DNA of 64,000 nt, taken from Streptomyces shenzhenensis. GTDB taxonomy: Bacteria; Actinomycetota; Actinomycetes; Streptomycetales; Streptomycetaceae. The first letter of the stretch is position 1. Every line of letters begins with the position of its first letter. The notes beneath the pieces are model-generated. The model was given only the letters and a program-made list of their open reading frames with translations. It was not told the origin of the DNA and searched no databases. Of this stretch, positions 34,401 through 46,400 are shown one piece after another. Made by a program: the position numbers and the translations under genes. The stretch is from contig NZ_PENI01000001.1 of assembly GCF_003688995.1 (NCBI RefSeq), positions 248,001 through 312,000 on the forward strand, written 5' to 3'.

Positions 34401-37400
34401 TTGAGCGACACCACGTGAAACGTGGTGGTGTCGGCTTCCTGACCGGCTTGGTCCGTCCAGTGGCGGCCCCGGGGAGTGCCGTCCGGCGCGGTGAGCAGGG
34501 TGCCGTCGGCGAACAGGCCCTGTCCGCTCAGGTGGAAGGCGGTCAGGGCGGCCGCGCCGGTGGCCCGTCCGGCGGCCATCGCGTCGGCCACCAGGTCGTA
34601 CAGGGGGCGCAGCGAGTCGGGTACGGCGTCGGTGCCGAGGGAACTCCCGGGTGCCGCCGAGGGGTTGCTCGGCCGTGCGGCACGCGGCGCGGCCGGGTCG
34701 GAGTCGGGGCGCGGCAGCACCTGTTCCGCGACCTCGTCGAGGCTCAGTGAGGAGGGCGTCGGATCGAAGAACGCGAGCCGCGGGTAGAGCTGCCGCAGCC
34801 TGTCGAGCACGGGGGACAGCGGCGACCGCTCGACGTCGATGACCGCCCGGCGCCGCGCGACAGGCCCGTCCGCCGTGGGGGTCGTACCACTCACCGGGAC
34901 CGTACGGCCCCCGCTGCGCACGGCGATCGAGAAGTCGTCGACCCCGACCGCCCTGCCCCGGCGCGCCCGGACCGCGGCCGACTCCGCACCCGACGCGGCC
35001 AGTTCGCGGCCGATCGCGGCACGCAGCGCGTCGGCCACTGCCTGCGCCCGGCGCAGGCCGGTGCGCTCCGCCTGCCGGACGGCGCTGGAACCGATCGTGA
35101 ACCGGGGGCCGTTGCCGTAACCGGTGACGGTGATCGCGGGGACGCGCAGTCCGGCGCTCAGGTCGCGCAGGCCGTCGGCCACGATCTGCCGGGCCTGTCG
35201 ATCGATCAGCCGCAGCGCTTCCTCGTCCAGATCCGTCCCCTCGGTGAAGTCGACGTACGGCCGGGGCGGCGCCGGGATCGGCACGGCGGCGGTCACCGAG
35301 AGCATGGCGGCCGGGTGCGGGGAGCCCGGCTCCGCACCGGCGGACGTGACACCGGGCCCGGGCGACGACGGGGTGAGGGCGACCGGGGCGGACACGAACG
35401 ACGCCACGGGCACGGGCGCCGGAACGGGACCGGCAGCAGCGCCGGGCCGCGTCCCCTCGCCGCCCGGCACCACCGGCTCGCGGGACGCACTGCCGGGCCC
35501 CCGGGCGGAATCGGGGGCAAGCCCCAAGCCGGGGTTCGGGGTCGGGGCCGGAGCTGAGGGCGTGTCTGAGGCCGGAGCCGTGTCCGAGGCCGGAACCGGG
35601 GGCATGTCCGAGGCCGGGGCCGCGTCCGAAGCCGGGGCCGGGGCCGGGGACACGTCCGGAGCCGGAACCGGGGGCATGTCCGAAGCCGGGGCCGCGTCCG
35701 AAGCCCGGGCCGCGTCCGAAGCCGGGGCCGGAGCCAGGGCCGGGGCCCCGTCCGGCGCCGAGGCCGGAGCCGGAACCGGGGGCATGTCCGAGGCCCAGGC
35801 CGCGTCCGGAGCCAAGGCCGAGGCCCTGTCCGGAGCTGTGTCCGAGACCGGGGGCGTGTCCGAGGCCGGAGCCGCGTCCGGAGCCGGAACCGGGGGCATG
35901 TCCGAGGCCCGGGCCGCGTCCGAAGCCCGGGCCGCGCCCGAAGCCGGGGCTGGAGCCGGGGTCGAGGCCGGGGCCGGAGCCGGGGACGGGGGCATGTCCG
36001 AGGCCGCGTCCGAGGCCGGAGCCGGGGCCGCGTCCGAAGCCGAAGCCGAGGGCGGCGGCGGGGGCATGTCCGGGGCCGGAGCCAAGGCCGAGGCCGTGTC
36101 CGGAGCTGTGTCCGAGACCGGGGGCGTGTCCGAGGCCGGAGCCGGGGGCGGCGGCGGGGGCGTGTCCGAGGCCGGAGCCGTGTCCGGAGCCGTGTCCGGT
36201 TCCCTTCGGGAAGGCCCGTCCCGGTCCGGGGCGGGCGACTCCCCGTCCTCGTCGAACTCCTCGTCCAGATCCGTGTCGGACACCCGGTCGTCCCAGTCCG
36301 ACCAACGGTCCGAATCCGTGTCCGTATCCGTGTCCCTGTCCGGGTCCCTGCGGGGAGGCTCCTTCAGGTCCGTGTCGGACACCCCGTCACCCCAGTCCGG
36401 CCGCCGGTCCGGATCCGGGTCCGGTGTGCGGGCGGTGGGGGCGTTGAGCGGGGTGAACCCGGGTGCCGGAGCCGCTGCGGTGGTGACGATCGGCTGCTGG
36501 CCCGGCGGCGAGAACCGGGCGAGCTGCTGCGCCTGCAACGCGTCGCCGGGCCGGGTGGCGGCCCAGTCGGTGGGGGAGGTTCCGCCCACCGAGAACGGCC
36601 CGGTGTTTCCGGTCCGGCCCAGGCCCGCCATCCCCGATGACGTCCAGACCGGCCGGGACGTGGCCCAGGAGACCGCGTGCCGCAGCGGGAGCGGAGCGCC
36701 GGCCTTGGGCACCGCGGCACCGGCCGATACGCCGGACAGCACGATGTCGGTGGTCAACAGCTCACGGCCGGCGAGTTCGGGATCGCGGGCGATGAGCTCG
36801 GCGACCTCCGCGTCCGGCACGGCGAGCGGGCCACCGGGCAGGTTGAGCCAGGTCCGGCCGGAGCCGGCGCCGCCCACCGAGACGATGTACGCGGGACCCT
36901 TGCCCTGGGCGACCCAGGGCGACGGATTCTCGCCCACCCGGCGCAGCCCGCCGCCCGGCCCCGGCGCCACGGTGCCGAGGACGGACCCGTCCACCTGCGC
37001 GCCCCCCGGCAGCGGTTGCGCCCAGTTACGGCCGGACGGCCGGCCGGCGGCGTCGCGCATCCCGGTCTGCGGGGCGAAGGCGCCCAGCTCCTCGAGGTGG
37101 AACGCGGCCAGCTCGACGGGGTTGGCCGGATCCCGTCCGGCGGCGATCGCCCTGGCGGCCAGCCAGCCCAGGTCGACGCGTTTCGAGGCGTCGGGCGCGG
37201 GCAGGTGCAGCGCCCTGGCGGCGATGCCGCCCACGTCGGCCACCCCGGCGAGCCACTCCAAGGATCTGACCTGGGCCCAGAAGAAGCGTGATATCTCCCT
37301 CTCGCCGACGGTGGCCGACGGGTCAAGGCGCAGCACCTTGGCAGCCGCCGCCGAGAGGTCCTTGAAGGACCGTGTCTGCTGGGCGATCCCGGTGAGGTGC

Positions 37401-40400
37401 GGCACCTGGACGAAATCGGTCAGTGCGGTGCCCCGGGGCGCGGCCGCCGCCCGCGCGAGCAGCCCGCGGTAGGCGGCGGCGTCCAGCGCGCCCGGGCCGC
37501 CGCCGTGGTCCCGCCGGTCGGCGAAGGCCACCCGCTGGAACAGGTCCATGGTGAAGGGACCCAGCCCGGCCAGCTTGGGATCCTGGTGCCGCATCGACTC
37601 CAGCGCGCCGATGCCCCGGAGCAGGTCGTCGTAGGAGGGGTCGCTGTCGATGCCCCGGCCAAGGCCCAGCCGCAGCGCTCGCACCAGCCGCAGGGTCCGG
37701 TCGAGGGTCTCCCTCGGCACCGGTCCCGCGTCGGTGTGCAGGCCCGCGGTGCGGGCGCGGTCGGCCAGTTCCGCGTCCAGCGGCTCGGGCCAGAACTCCA
37801 GGATCCGGCCGTACCGCCCTTGCGCGTCGGTGTACACCCCTTGCCAGATGCTCGGGTTCGGGCCGGGCGTCTCCTGGTGACCGGTGGGGCGGTCCACGGC
37901 CCGTACCCGTTTCCGCGTGCCGTTCGCCACGATCTGGGCCACCGGAAGGTCCGCGAGCGGATCGGCGGTCGGCGGCAGGGACACGGCCACGTTCCCGGCC
38001 AGGTTCGCGTTCCCGCCGTCGGCGCTGCTGCCGGCCCAGCACGCCTCCAGGTGGATCCAGTCCTGGTCACGGAGCCTGCGCACGCTCGGCCGCCGCTTGA
38101 GCCAGCCGGTGAGACCCTCGCCGGACGCCCGGTGGGTACCGCCGTCCTCCTGCGGTACGGAGAGACTGTCCGGCGCGCCGTGCAGGATGAGGTGGTACAC
38201 CCGCTCACCGGGACGCGCGCCGATGCTCAGCGGGATGGCCGAGGTGCTGGCGAAGGAACCGGGATGCACGTGCCGGTAGGACGTGATCCGGTGGAGGTTG
38301 CGATACAGGTGCTCCCGCTTCCCGGCCAGTTCGGCCGGGCGGAACAACGCGCGGCCGAGCTGCGGGTTGCCGTCCGCGTCGGCGACGAGGGTGTAACTGA
38401 CCATCCGGCGCTCCCACTCGGGGACGTCCTCGCGGTCCTCCGTCACCACTTCGCCGGGGCTGCTGCGGATCCAGTCACCGCGGGGCACGCCCGTCTTGCG
38501 TTCCAGGGTGAGCGTGGCGGGCGTACCGTCGTCCTTCGTGTTCAGGGCGGGCGTGCCACTGGTGGACCACACCTCGCGGCCGAGCCGGTCGGCGAGTGCA
38601 CGCGGCAGTACCAGCTCCCCGGCTCCGCCGCGCGGGACGACGAGCACCACGGGTACGTCCTTGGGCAGCCCCGCCAGCGCCGGGTCCATGGCCAGCAGTT
38701 CGATGAACACGTCCTGCCCCACCGTGACCTCGGTGCCATCGCGCAGTTCCACGGTGAACACCTCGGAGTTTCCGCCCGCCAGGACGACGAACGGCCGTGG
38801 CCGTCCCGGCGCCGGCCGCCAGGGTGCCGGGCGCAGGTCGGTCTCCTCGAACGTCCCGTCGTCGTGTTCGACGAGCACCGCCGTGCTGTCCAGGTTCAGG
38901 TCCAGGCGCTCGCCCGGCTGGTCCATCCAGTTGCGTCCGTACGGGGTGCCGTCGGACCCGGTGAGCGCGGTCGCCGGGGACGAGGAGCCCCGGAGGGTGA
39001 GTCCGAAGGCGGTCAGTGTCGCCAGGCTGTGCGCCTGTGCCACGGCCGGGTCGAGGGCGATCCGGAAGAGGTCCCCGTGGTGCTCGTGGGTCACCGGCGT
39101 TCCCGGGTCGAGGCGCAGCACCTCGCGGGCCACGGCGTCCAGGTCGAGGTGCCCCTCGCTCAGCGAGGAGTCCTTCGCGGACTGCCGCAGCCGGTCCAAC
39201 CGCCCGACGGTGTCGTGCAGTTGCGGGTACAGCCGGTTGCGGGTGATACCGCCACCGAAGATCCGGACGAGTGCCTCGTGGTACCGGGCGTCGGGGGCGG
39301 GTGACTCGGGCTCGGGAGTGTCCAGGTCCATGTCCGCCGAGCCCAGGGAAGCAGCGGGGGAACCCGGAGCGGGGGGCGCGGAGGTCAGGGTCCGGGAGCC
39401 GCCGGAGGTGCCGTTGGACGGGGTGACCGGGGCCGTGGCCGGCAGCCGCCGGGGGCGGCGGAAGGCCCAGTTCCTGTCGCTGTAGGGCGGCGGCACGGCC
39501 AGTTCGAGGGACGTCGTGTCCGTGGTGGCGTCGTGACGCAGTTCCAGCGGACGCAGTGTCGCGATCACGGCGCGGTCGAGGGAGTCCCGGCTCGTGAAGA
39601 AGTCGACGAGCTTCCGGGTGCCCGGTCCGAGGCCCACGGGGACGACGCGCACCTCGCTGACAGACCTCATGTTCCGCATCACCGGGTCATGGACGACCAG
39701 TTCGGCGATCTCCGCATGAGGAACGGACCGAGTCGTCCCGTCGGGCCATGGCATGGCGACCGTGTCCGGTTCGGCACCCGGGCTGAGGACCACGAAGTAC
39801 GGGTCGCCACGGTCAGGTCCCTCGGCCCACGGCGTCGGCTGCTCCGCCGACGCACGACCCCCACTCGGATCCACCACGGTGTACCGCTCGGTCTCCAACC
39901 GGCCGGTGACCGCACGCGGTGACCAGTTCCGCCCCACGGCACGATCACCCGTCGACGAGACAAGGCTGCCGTCGTCCAACGCACCATGCCGCTGCAGGTC
40001 GAAAGCAGCGAGCGCGACCGGGCTGTGGACGTCGCGGCCGATCGCCGCCGCCTCGGCCGCCGTCCACAACAACGCGTCCCGGTGCGCCGGATCGCGGGGG
40101 TCCTGCCCCGCCGGCAGGTGCAGCACCTGCCGGGTGAGGGCATCCGCGTCGGGATGGTTGTCCACCGCCTCGACAGCCTTCACCACAGCCCACAACAGCG
40201 CCCGGCGATCAGCCGGCGTGACACTCTCGCCCGCCGGTACACCCAGCATCCGGCGGGCCCGCCCGTCCAGACCGCCCGCGGTCATCAGCACTTCCCGCGC
40301 CCGGTCCATGGCAGGCAACGAGACGAACCCCGACAACCCCGTCTGACCGTCGGCGTCCAGAGCGGCACGCGCCGCCCGGAGCGTGGCCCGCACATCAGCC

Positions 40401-43400
40401 GGACGCAGGGACGGGGGCACCGGGGTTCCGGCCACGGGCCGCTGTCCGGTGTGCGCCCACGTCGCCCGCTCCAGCAGATCGAGCGTGAACACACCCCCGC
40501 CCGCGTAGTCCAGATCCTGCCGCCGCATGACCTCCAGAGCGCCCAGCCCGCCCAGCAGTTCCCGGTAGGCGTTCTGGTCGTCCTCCACCGACACCCCGAA
40601 GACCTGACGCACCGCGCGCACCAGTCGCAGCGCGGCATCCCGCTGCTCTTGCGCACCGGTCGCGGGATCGTCCAGACCCGCCATCCGCGCGACGGCGTCC
40701 AGACCGGCCCCGTCCGGCTCCGGCCGCACCTCCCGCCAATCGGCCAGGGTCCCCAGGGAGGATGTGTACACCCCGTGTCTGTATCTCCCGCCGCGGGTCT
40801 GCGACACGTGCGTCCGGTTCGGGGCGAAGACGGTGCGCCGGTTGTCGTTGGCGATGTCCTGGGCGACGGACGTGACCGCGAGGGGATCGATGACGAAGGG
40901 GGTGGGTCGGTCGTTGTCGGGCCGTTCCGGGCTCGCGAGGCTGTCCGCCCAGCACGAGACGAGCACGATCGGCACGTCCGGGGCGAGTCTGCGCAGGCTG
41001 GGCCGGTGGCGGAGATAACGGCCGGTCGAGGGGCCCGGCATGGTTCTGGACCGGGTGTCGGTATCGACCACCTGGGTTCGCCCGGGGTTTCCGTGCACCC
41101 ACAGGAAGTAAGGCTTGCGCCCCTTCCACGGCACCGGACGGGGGCCACCGACCGGCTCGGTGGTGATGGGGTCGATGGCGTACCACTCCGTCGACGACAT
41201 CACGGCGGAGACGTGCGGTTCACGCGCCCACCGGTCACGGGTGTCCATCAGCATCCGGCCGGACGAACGGCCGTCGAGGGGCAGGGTGACGCTCTGGATC
41301 TCGTCGGCGTGGACTGTGGTTCCGTCCGTCAGGGGCAGCTCCGCCGACACGTCCGACCGGTCGTCCTGGGCCCAGTCGTCCGGTTCGCTCGCGATCCAGG
41401 TGCCCAACGGGTGTTGGATCACACGTTCGTCGTACACGTCGATACGGCGGCGGGAGGTCTGCGGATCCTTGCTCAGCCGCACGCGACCGCTGTGGGCCCA
41501 GACCGTCCGCCGGGTACGGAACGAGGCCCGGCGGGGCAGGTCCAGGCCCATGTCAGCGGCCCTCGGCGAGACCAGCACCACCGGAACGTCGCGATCCTGG
41601 CCCGCCAGGACCGGATCCATGGTGAGGAGTTCGGCGAACACCTCCGGGGAGGTCCGCCACCGCCTGCCGTCGGGCAGCCGCAGCTTGACTGTCTCGTGGT
41701 CGCCATGGGCGGCGACCACGTACGGGGCGCGCGCGCCGGCCCTCGCCCAAGGTCCGGGGCTGGGCATGCTGTTGGGCCCGGTCAACGGCACCACGTGATA
41801 CGTGGCGGTGTCGACCTCCTTACCTGCCTCGTACGTCCAGTCGCGGCCCCGAGGTGTGCCGTTCTCGGTGAGCAGGGTGTCGTCCTCGAACAAGCCCTGC
41901 CTGCTCAGGTGGAAGGCGGCCAGGGCTGTCGGACTGGAGTCCCGCCCGGCGGCCATCGCGTCCGTCACCAGGTCGTACAGGTCACGCAGCTTGTCCGGCC
42001 CGCTGCGGGCGGCCGTGCCGGCGGGGGAGCTCAGCGCGAGGTCCGCGACCTCGTCGAGACTCAGTGACGACAGCTTGAGCTCGAAGAATTCGAGCCGCGG
42101 GTAGAGCTGTTGCAGTCTGTCGAGCACAGGGGACAGCGGGGACCGCTCGACGTCGATGACCGCCCGGCGCCGCGCGACCGGCCCGTCCACCGCATCGGTC
42201 GTACCGCTCGCCTGGACCGTACGCCCCCCGCTGCGCACGGCGACCGGGAAGTCGTCGACCCCGACCGCCCTGCCCCGGCGCGCCGCCACCGCCGCCGACT
42301 CCGCACCCGACGCGGCCAGTTCGCGGCGGATCGCGGCACGCAGCGCGTCGGCCACTGCCTGCGCCCGGCGCTGGCCGGTGCGCTCCGCCTGCCGGACGGC
42401 GCTGGAACCGATGGTGTACCGGGGGCCGTTGCCGTAGCCGGTGACGGTGATCTCGGGGACGCTCAGCCCGGCGCTCAGTTCGCGCAGCCCTTGGGACACG
42501 ATCTCCTTGGCCAGTTCACCGATCTGCTGGAGCCGGTCCGCGTCGAGGCTCTTGTCGCCCTCGGTGAAGTCGATGTGCGGCCGGGGCCGCGTCTGGACCG
42601 GCACGGCTGCGGCCACCGAGAGCGCGGCGGCCGGGTGCGGGGAACGCGTCTCGCCGGATGTCCGCACGTCGGTGGCCGGTGTGGAACTCAGCAGGGCGGG
42701 GGACGTGACGTCGGGGGCGGGTGAGGCCGAGGACGTGAGCACGGGTGCCGGGGCGGGAGCGGGCGGCGTGGGCGCGGGTGGCGTCGGAACGGTCCGCGGG
42801 ACATCGGCCGCGTCGGAGGTGTCGCCCGGTTCCGCGGGCCGCAGGCCCAGTTCGCCGCGGAGCCGGTCGGCGAGCTCGGCCGCCGCGGTCCGCGTTCCGC
42901 CCGCCACCAGCAGGTCCGCCACCTGCCGTACGGCGTCCCGGAACTGGTCCCCGGCATACCGGGGATCGGCGAGCACGGACTGCCGGTCCGCCCGCGTGAG
43001 CAGGCCGAGGGCCCGGTACCAGTTCCGCCGGATCTCCCCCCGGCCGGCTTCCGGGTCGGCGTCGAGCGCGGTGTCCGCGAAGTTCTCGTACGTCGCGTTC
43101 CAGATCCGCAGGGTCGCCCGCGCGGCGACGGCGTGGATCTCTCGCGGCCAGCGACCGCTGCCGAGCATCAGGTGCCGGACCTGGTCGACCGGGTCGTCGG
43201 CGTCGTAGATGCCGTCGGGGTCGGGGATGCCGAGTCCCGAGCGGTCGGCCGGAAGGTCGCCGTCCGTCAGCCGCTGGGCGATCCACCGGCGGTGGGTCTC
43301 GTCGAGATCGGCGACCGGGACGTCGAGTTCGGCCGGGTCCAGCCCCAGGCCCCGGTCCGGTGCGGTGTCCCCGGGGTCGGGGAAGGAGCGCTTGTCGCCT

Positions 43401-46400
43401 TCGGTACGGCCCGGCGCGACGGGCGGCTCGTGCGTCCCCGTCGGCTTCGTCGTCTCCGGCGTCTCCGTCGGCCTCGTCACCACCGCCGTCGACTCCGTCT
43501 CCGTCACCACCCGCAGGGGCGGGGGCGGAAGCGGAGTCATCGGCGCGGGGGGTGCGGGGGGCGCTTGCACGGGGCCGAGGGGGCGCGGCAGGGCGGCCAG
43601 ATAGGAGTCCCCACGGCGGTACACGGTCACCTCGCGGAGCGGTCCGGTGCCACGCGGCTCGGCGCCGGCGAACCGCTGCGCGGAGCCGTTCTCCCCGACC
43701 ACCGTCAGGTTCACGCCGAGCGTGCGCGCGGTCAGGAACGCGGCCAGGTCGGCCGTGCCGCCGTCCCACCGGCGGGCCCGCTGCACATGGAGCTGGACCA
43801 GGCTCCGCCGCTGGAAGGGGGTGAGCCCGTCGCGTACGGCGTCGGTCAGGCGTCCCCCGTCGGCCTGGACGGCGGCGCGCAGGGCCGCGTCGCGCGAGAA
43901 GCCGCGGCCGACCCTGATGTCCAGCTCCCGGGTGTGGAACACCGCGTCCGGGTCGAGGGCCGGGTCGTCGGGCATGTGCCGGCTCCGGGCCACCCGGGCG
44001 GCCAGCTCGGCGAGGGGGACGCGCCGGCCACCGAGGCCACGGGCGACGGCGGCGAAGAAGCCGTTGCCGTCCACGTCCGGCGGGTGCAGGTCGTAGACCC
44101 GGGTACGGCCGTCGGGTTCGGTGGCGGTCAGGACGCGGTGGTCGGTGGCGGCGTCGAAACGTACGCCGGTCTCCGCCGGGTCCGGCTGCCAGGGCGGCCG
44201 TGCGTGGGCCGGGCGGGCCCCCCGGTCGGCGCCGTCGCCCCCGGTCTCACCCTTCTTGCCGTCGTCCTTCTTCCCGTCGTCCTTCTTGGTGTCACTCTTC
44301 TTGGGTTCCGGCGGCTTGCTCTCGCCGTCGGCCGGCGGCGGGGTGAAGGTGACCTCGGCCGGCTCGGGAGTGGCGCCGAGGCGCCCGCGGCCGTCCTCGG
44401 TGGCGTTGAGCTGGTGCCAGCGGGTCAGCCGGTCGGCGCCCTCGCGTACCCGGGCGTACTCGTCGGCCAGTGCCTCGGCGGTGGTGCGCGCGTGCTGCAA
44501 CCGGCCGGTGAACGCGTCCAGTTGGTCCTGGGCGTCGTCCCGGATCCGCCGGGCGGCGGTCACCTCGTCCGCCGCCGCCCGCCGCAGGTCCCTCAGCCGT
44601 TCCTCGGCCCGTACCAGCTGCTCGTCCTGCAGTTCCGCCCAGCCGTCGTGGGCGGGTTCCGCGGACCGCGTCTCGTCCTGGACGCGCCGCAGTACCTCGC
44701 GCGCCTGGACGATCTGCGGCAGCGTCTCGGGATCGCGGGCGGTGAGCACGGCCAGGTCCCGCTCCGCCTGCTCCAGCGCCGACTCCAGCCGCGCTCCCTC
44801 GCCGCGGCGCAGGTCCCAGTACTTCTTGTCGGCGGCCGTCCACCCCTTGTCCGCCTTGGTGACCGCGTCCCACGCCTTGGCCACCTTCGGCGGGAAGCGG
44901 GTGTCGTCGATGAGGCCGAGGTCACGGGCGATGTCCTCCCGCACCCAGGCCAGGACGGCGGTGTCGGTCGACACCGCCTGCGGTGCCCGGGTGGTGTTGC
45001 CGAACGGGCTGCGCAGCAGCCGTATCGCCCCGCTGTCCTTGAAGTGGTGTTGGACCGCGGCCACGCTCAGCCAGGTGGTGGGGATGGCGAAGAGGAACGA
45101 ACGCGTCGAGTTCGGCTTGACGTTCACCGAGGCCAGCCGGTCACCACCCGCGGTGAAGGCGTCGGAGTCGGTGGAGGAGTCACCGGGGCCGGAGGCGCCC
45201 ATCTGGTTGGAGCCGGTGTTCTGCGTGGACGTGACGGGGCCGCCGCCCAGCGAGGACTCGGTGGTGCCGACGCGGGCGGCGGACATGCCGCCGGCGTTCG
45301 TGTCCCGTTTGGGCGCCTCGTGCTTCATCCCGTCGGTGACGGTGAGCAGTTGGGCCCGGCCGAAGTCGGGCTTGGAGTACAGCGTCAGGTCGCCGTCCGC
45401 GCCGCCGAAGAAGCCCCGGTCGGTCAGGCCCGGCACCTGGTATCCCTGCCCGGTCAGCGTGCGGTCGTAGAAGGAGGTCAGCGACCCGTTCCCGGTGCCG
45501 TCCTCCAGGTTCTGCGCGGAGCCGGTGCCCGCCCGGGTCAGCGGGGTGTCCAGCGCCTCGGCGAGCAGGTCGGCACTCGGCCCGCCGGCCTGCGGCACAT
45601 TCACGGAGGAGTCGTACGCGGCCGCCAGCGCCAGGGTGTTGGCGTTGTGCAGCTGGTCAAGGCCGACGATCCGGCGGACCTTGAACCCGTCTTCGGGCAG
45701 GGTGAACGGCTTCGTGGTGCCGTCGCCCGGATGCGGTACGTCGTGCCAGCCGCCCGGTCCCATGGCGCGCGGCAGGGCCACCTTGCGCGGAGCGCCGGGC
45801 GGGTCGAGGGCCGGCGGGGCGAGCGGGTCGGGCCGCGGGGCGCCGCCGTCGGCCGGGGCGACCGGATCGGGCCGCATCAGGCTGAGCGGATAGTGCTCGA
45901 TCAGGTCTCCCACGTCGCCCTGGGAGACCACGGACACCCGGCGCCGGCCGGTGACCTTCCGCCCCCACCGGCCGGCCCGCGCCTGGAAGCCGGTACGGGG
46001 GGCCTCCGGGTGGCCGTCGGCGCGGGTGCCGTCGGCATCCCCCGTGTCCGTGACCTCCAGGCTGAGGCGGAGCCGGTAGCGGGTGACGTACTCGCCGTGC
46101 GCCTGGGTGGTCGTCGCCGTGCCGATGCGTACGCTCCCCTCGGAGCGGTACTGGGACACGTTCTGCTGGGTGGAGCCGACCTCGGAGTAGGTGGGGCCCG
46201 CCGCCCGTACCGTGTCGTTGCCGGTGTGCACGCCTTCGGTGACAACCGTGCCGATACTGGCGCCGGAGGCCCGGTCGCGGCCCTCCTGAACCGTCTCCAC
46301 CGCCTGCCGGTGCTCCTCCAGTTCCACGCTGTGGCCCAGACCCGTGAACCCCGGCCCTTCACCGTCGGTGGCGGCCTCGGCGCGGGGCACCCGGACCGGG

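Noticed and set aside
33561..36305. Second minus-strand frame of 914 codons in the giant gene
   Set aside because: Out-of-frame translation of the linker repeats ([13 protein letters not shown] runs); no folded domain and entirely inside the real gene.
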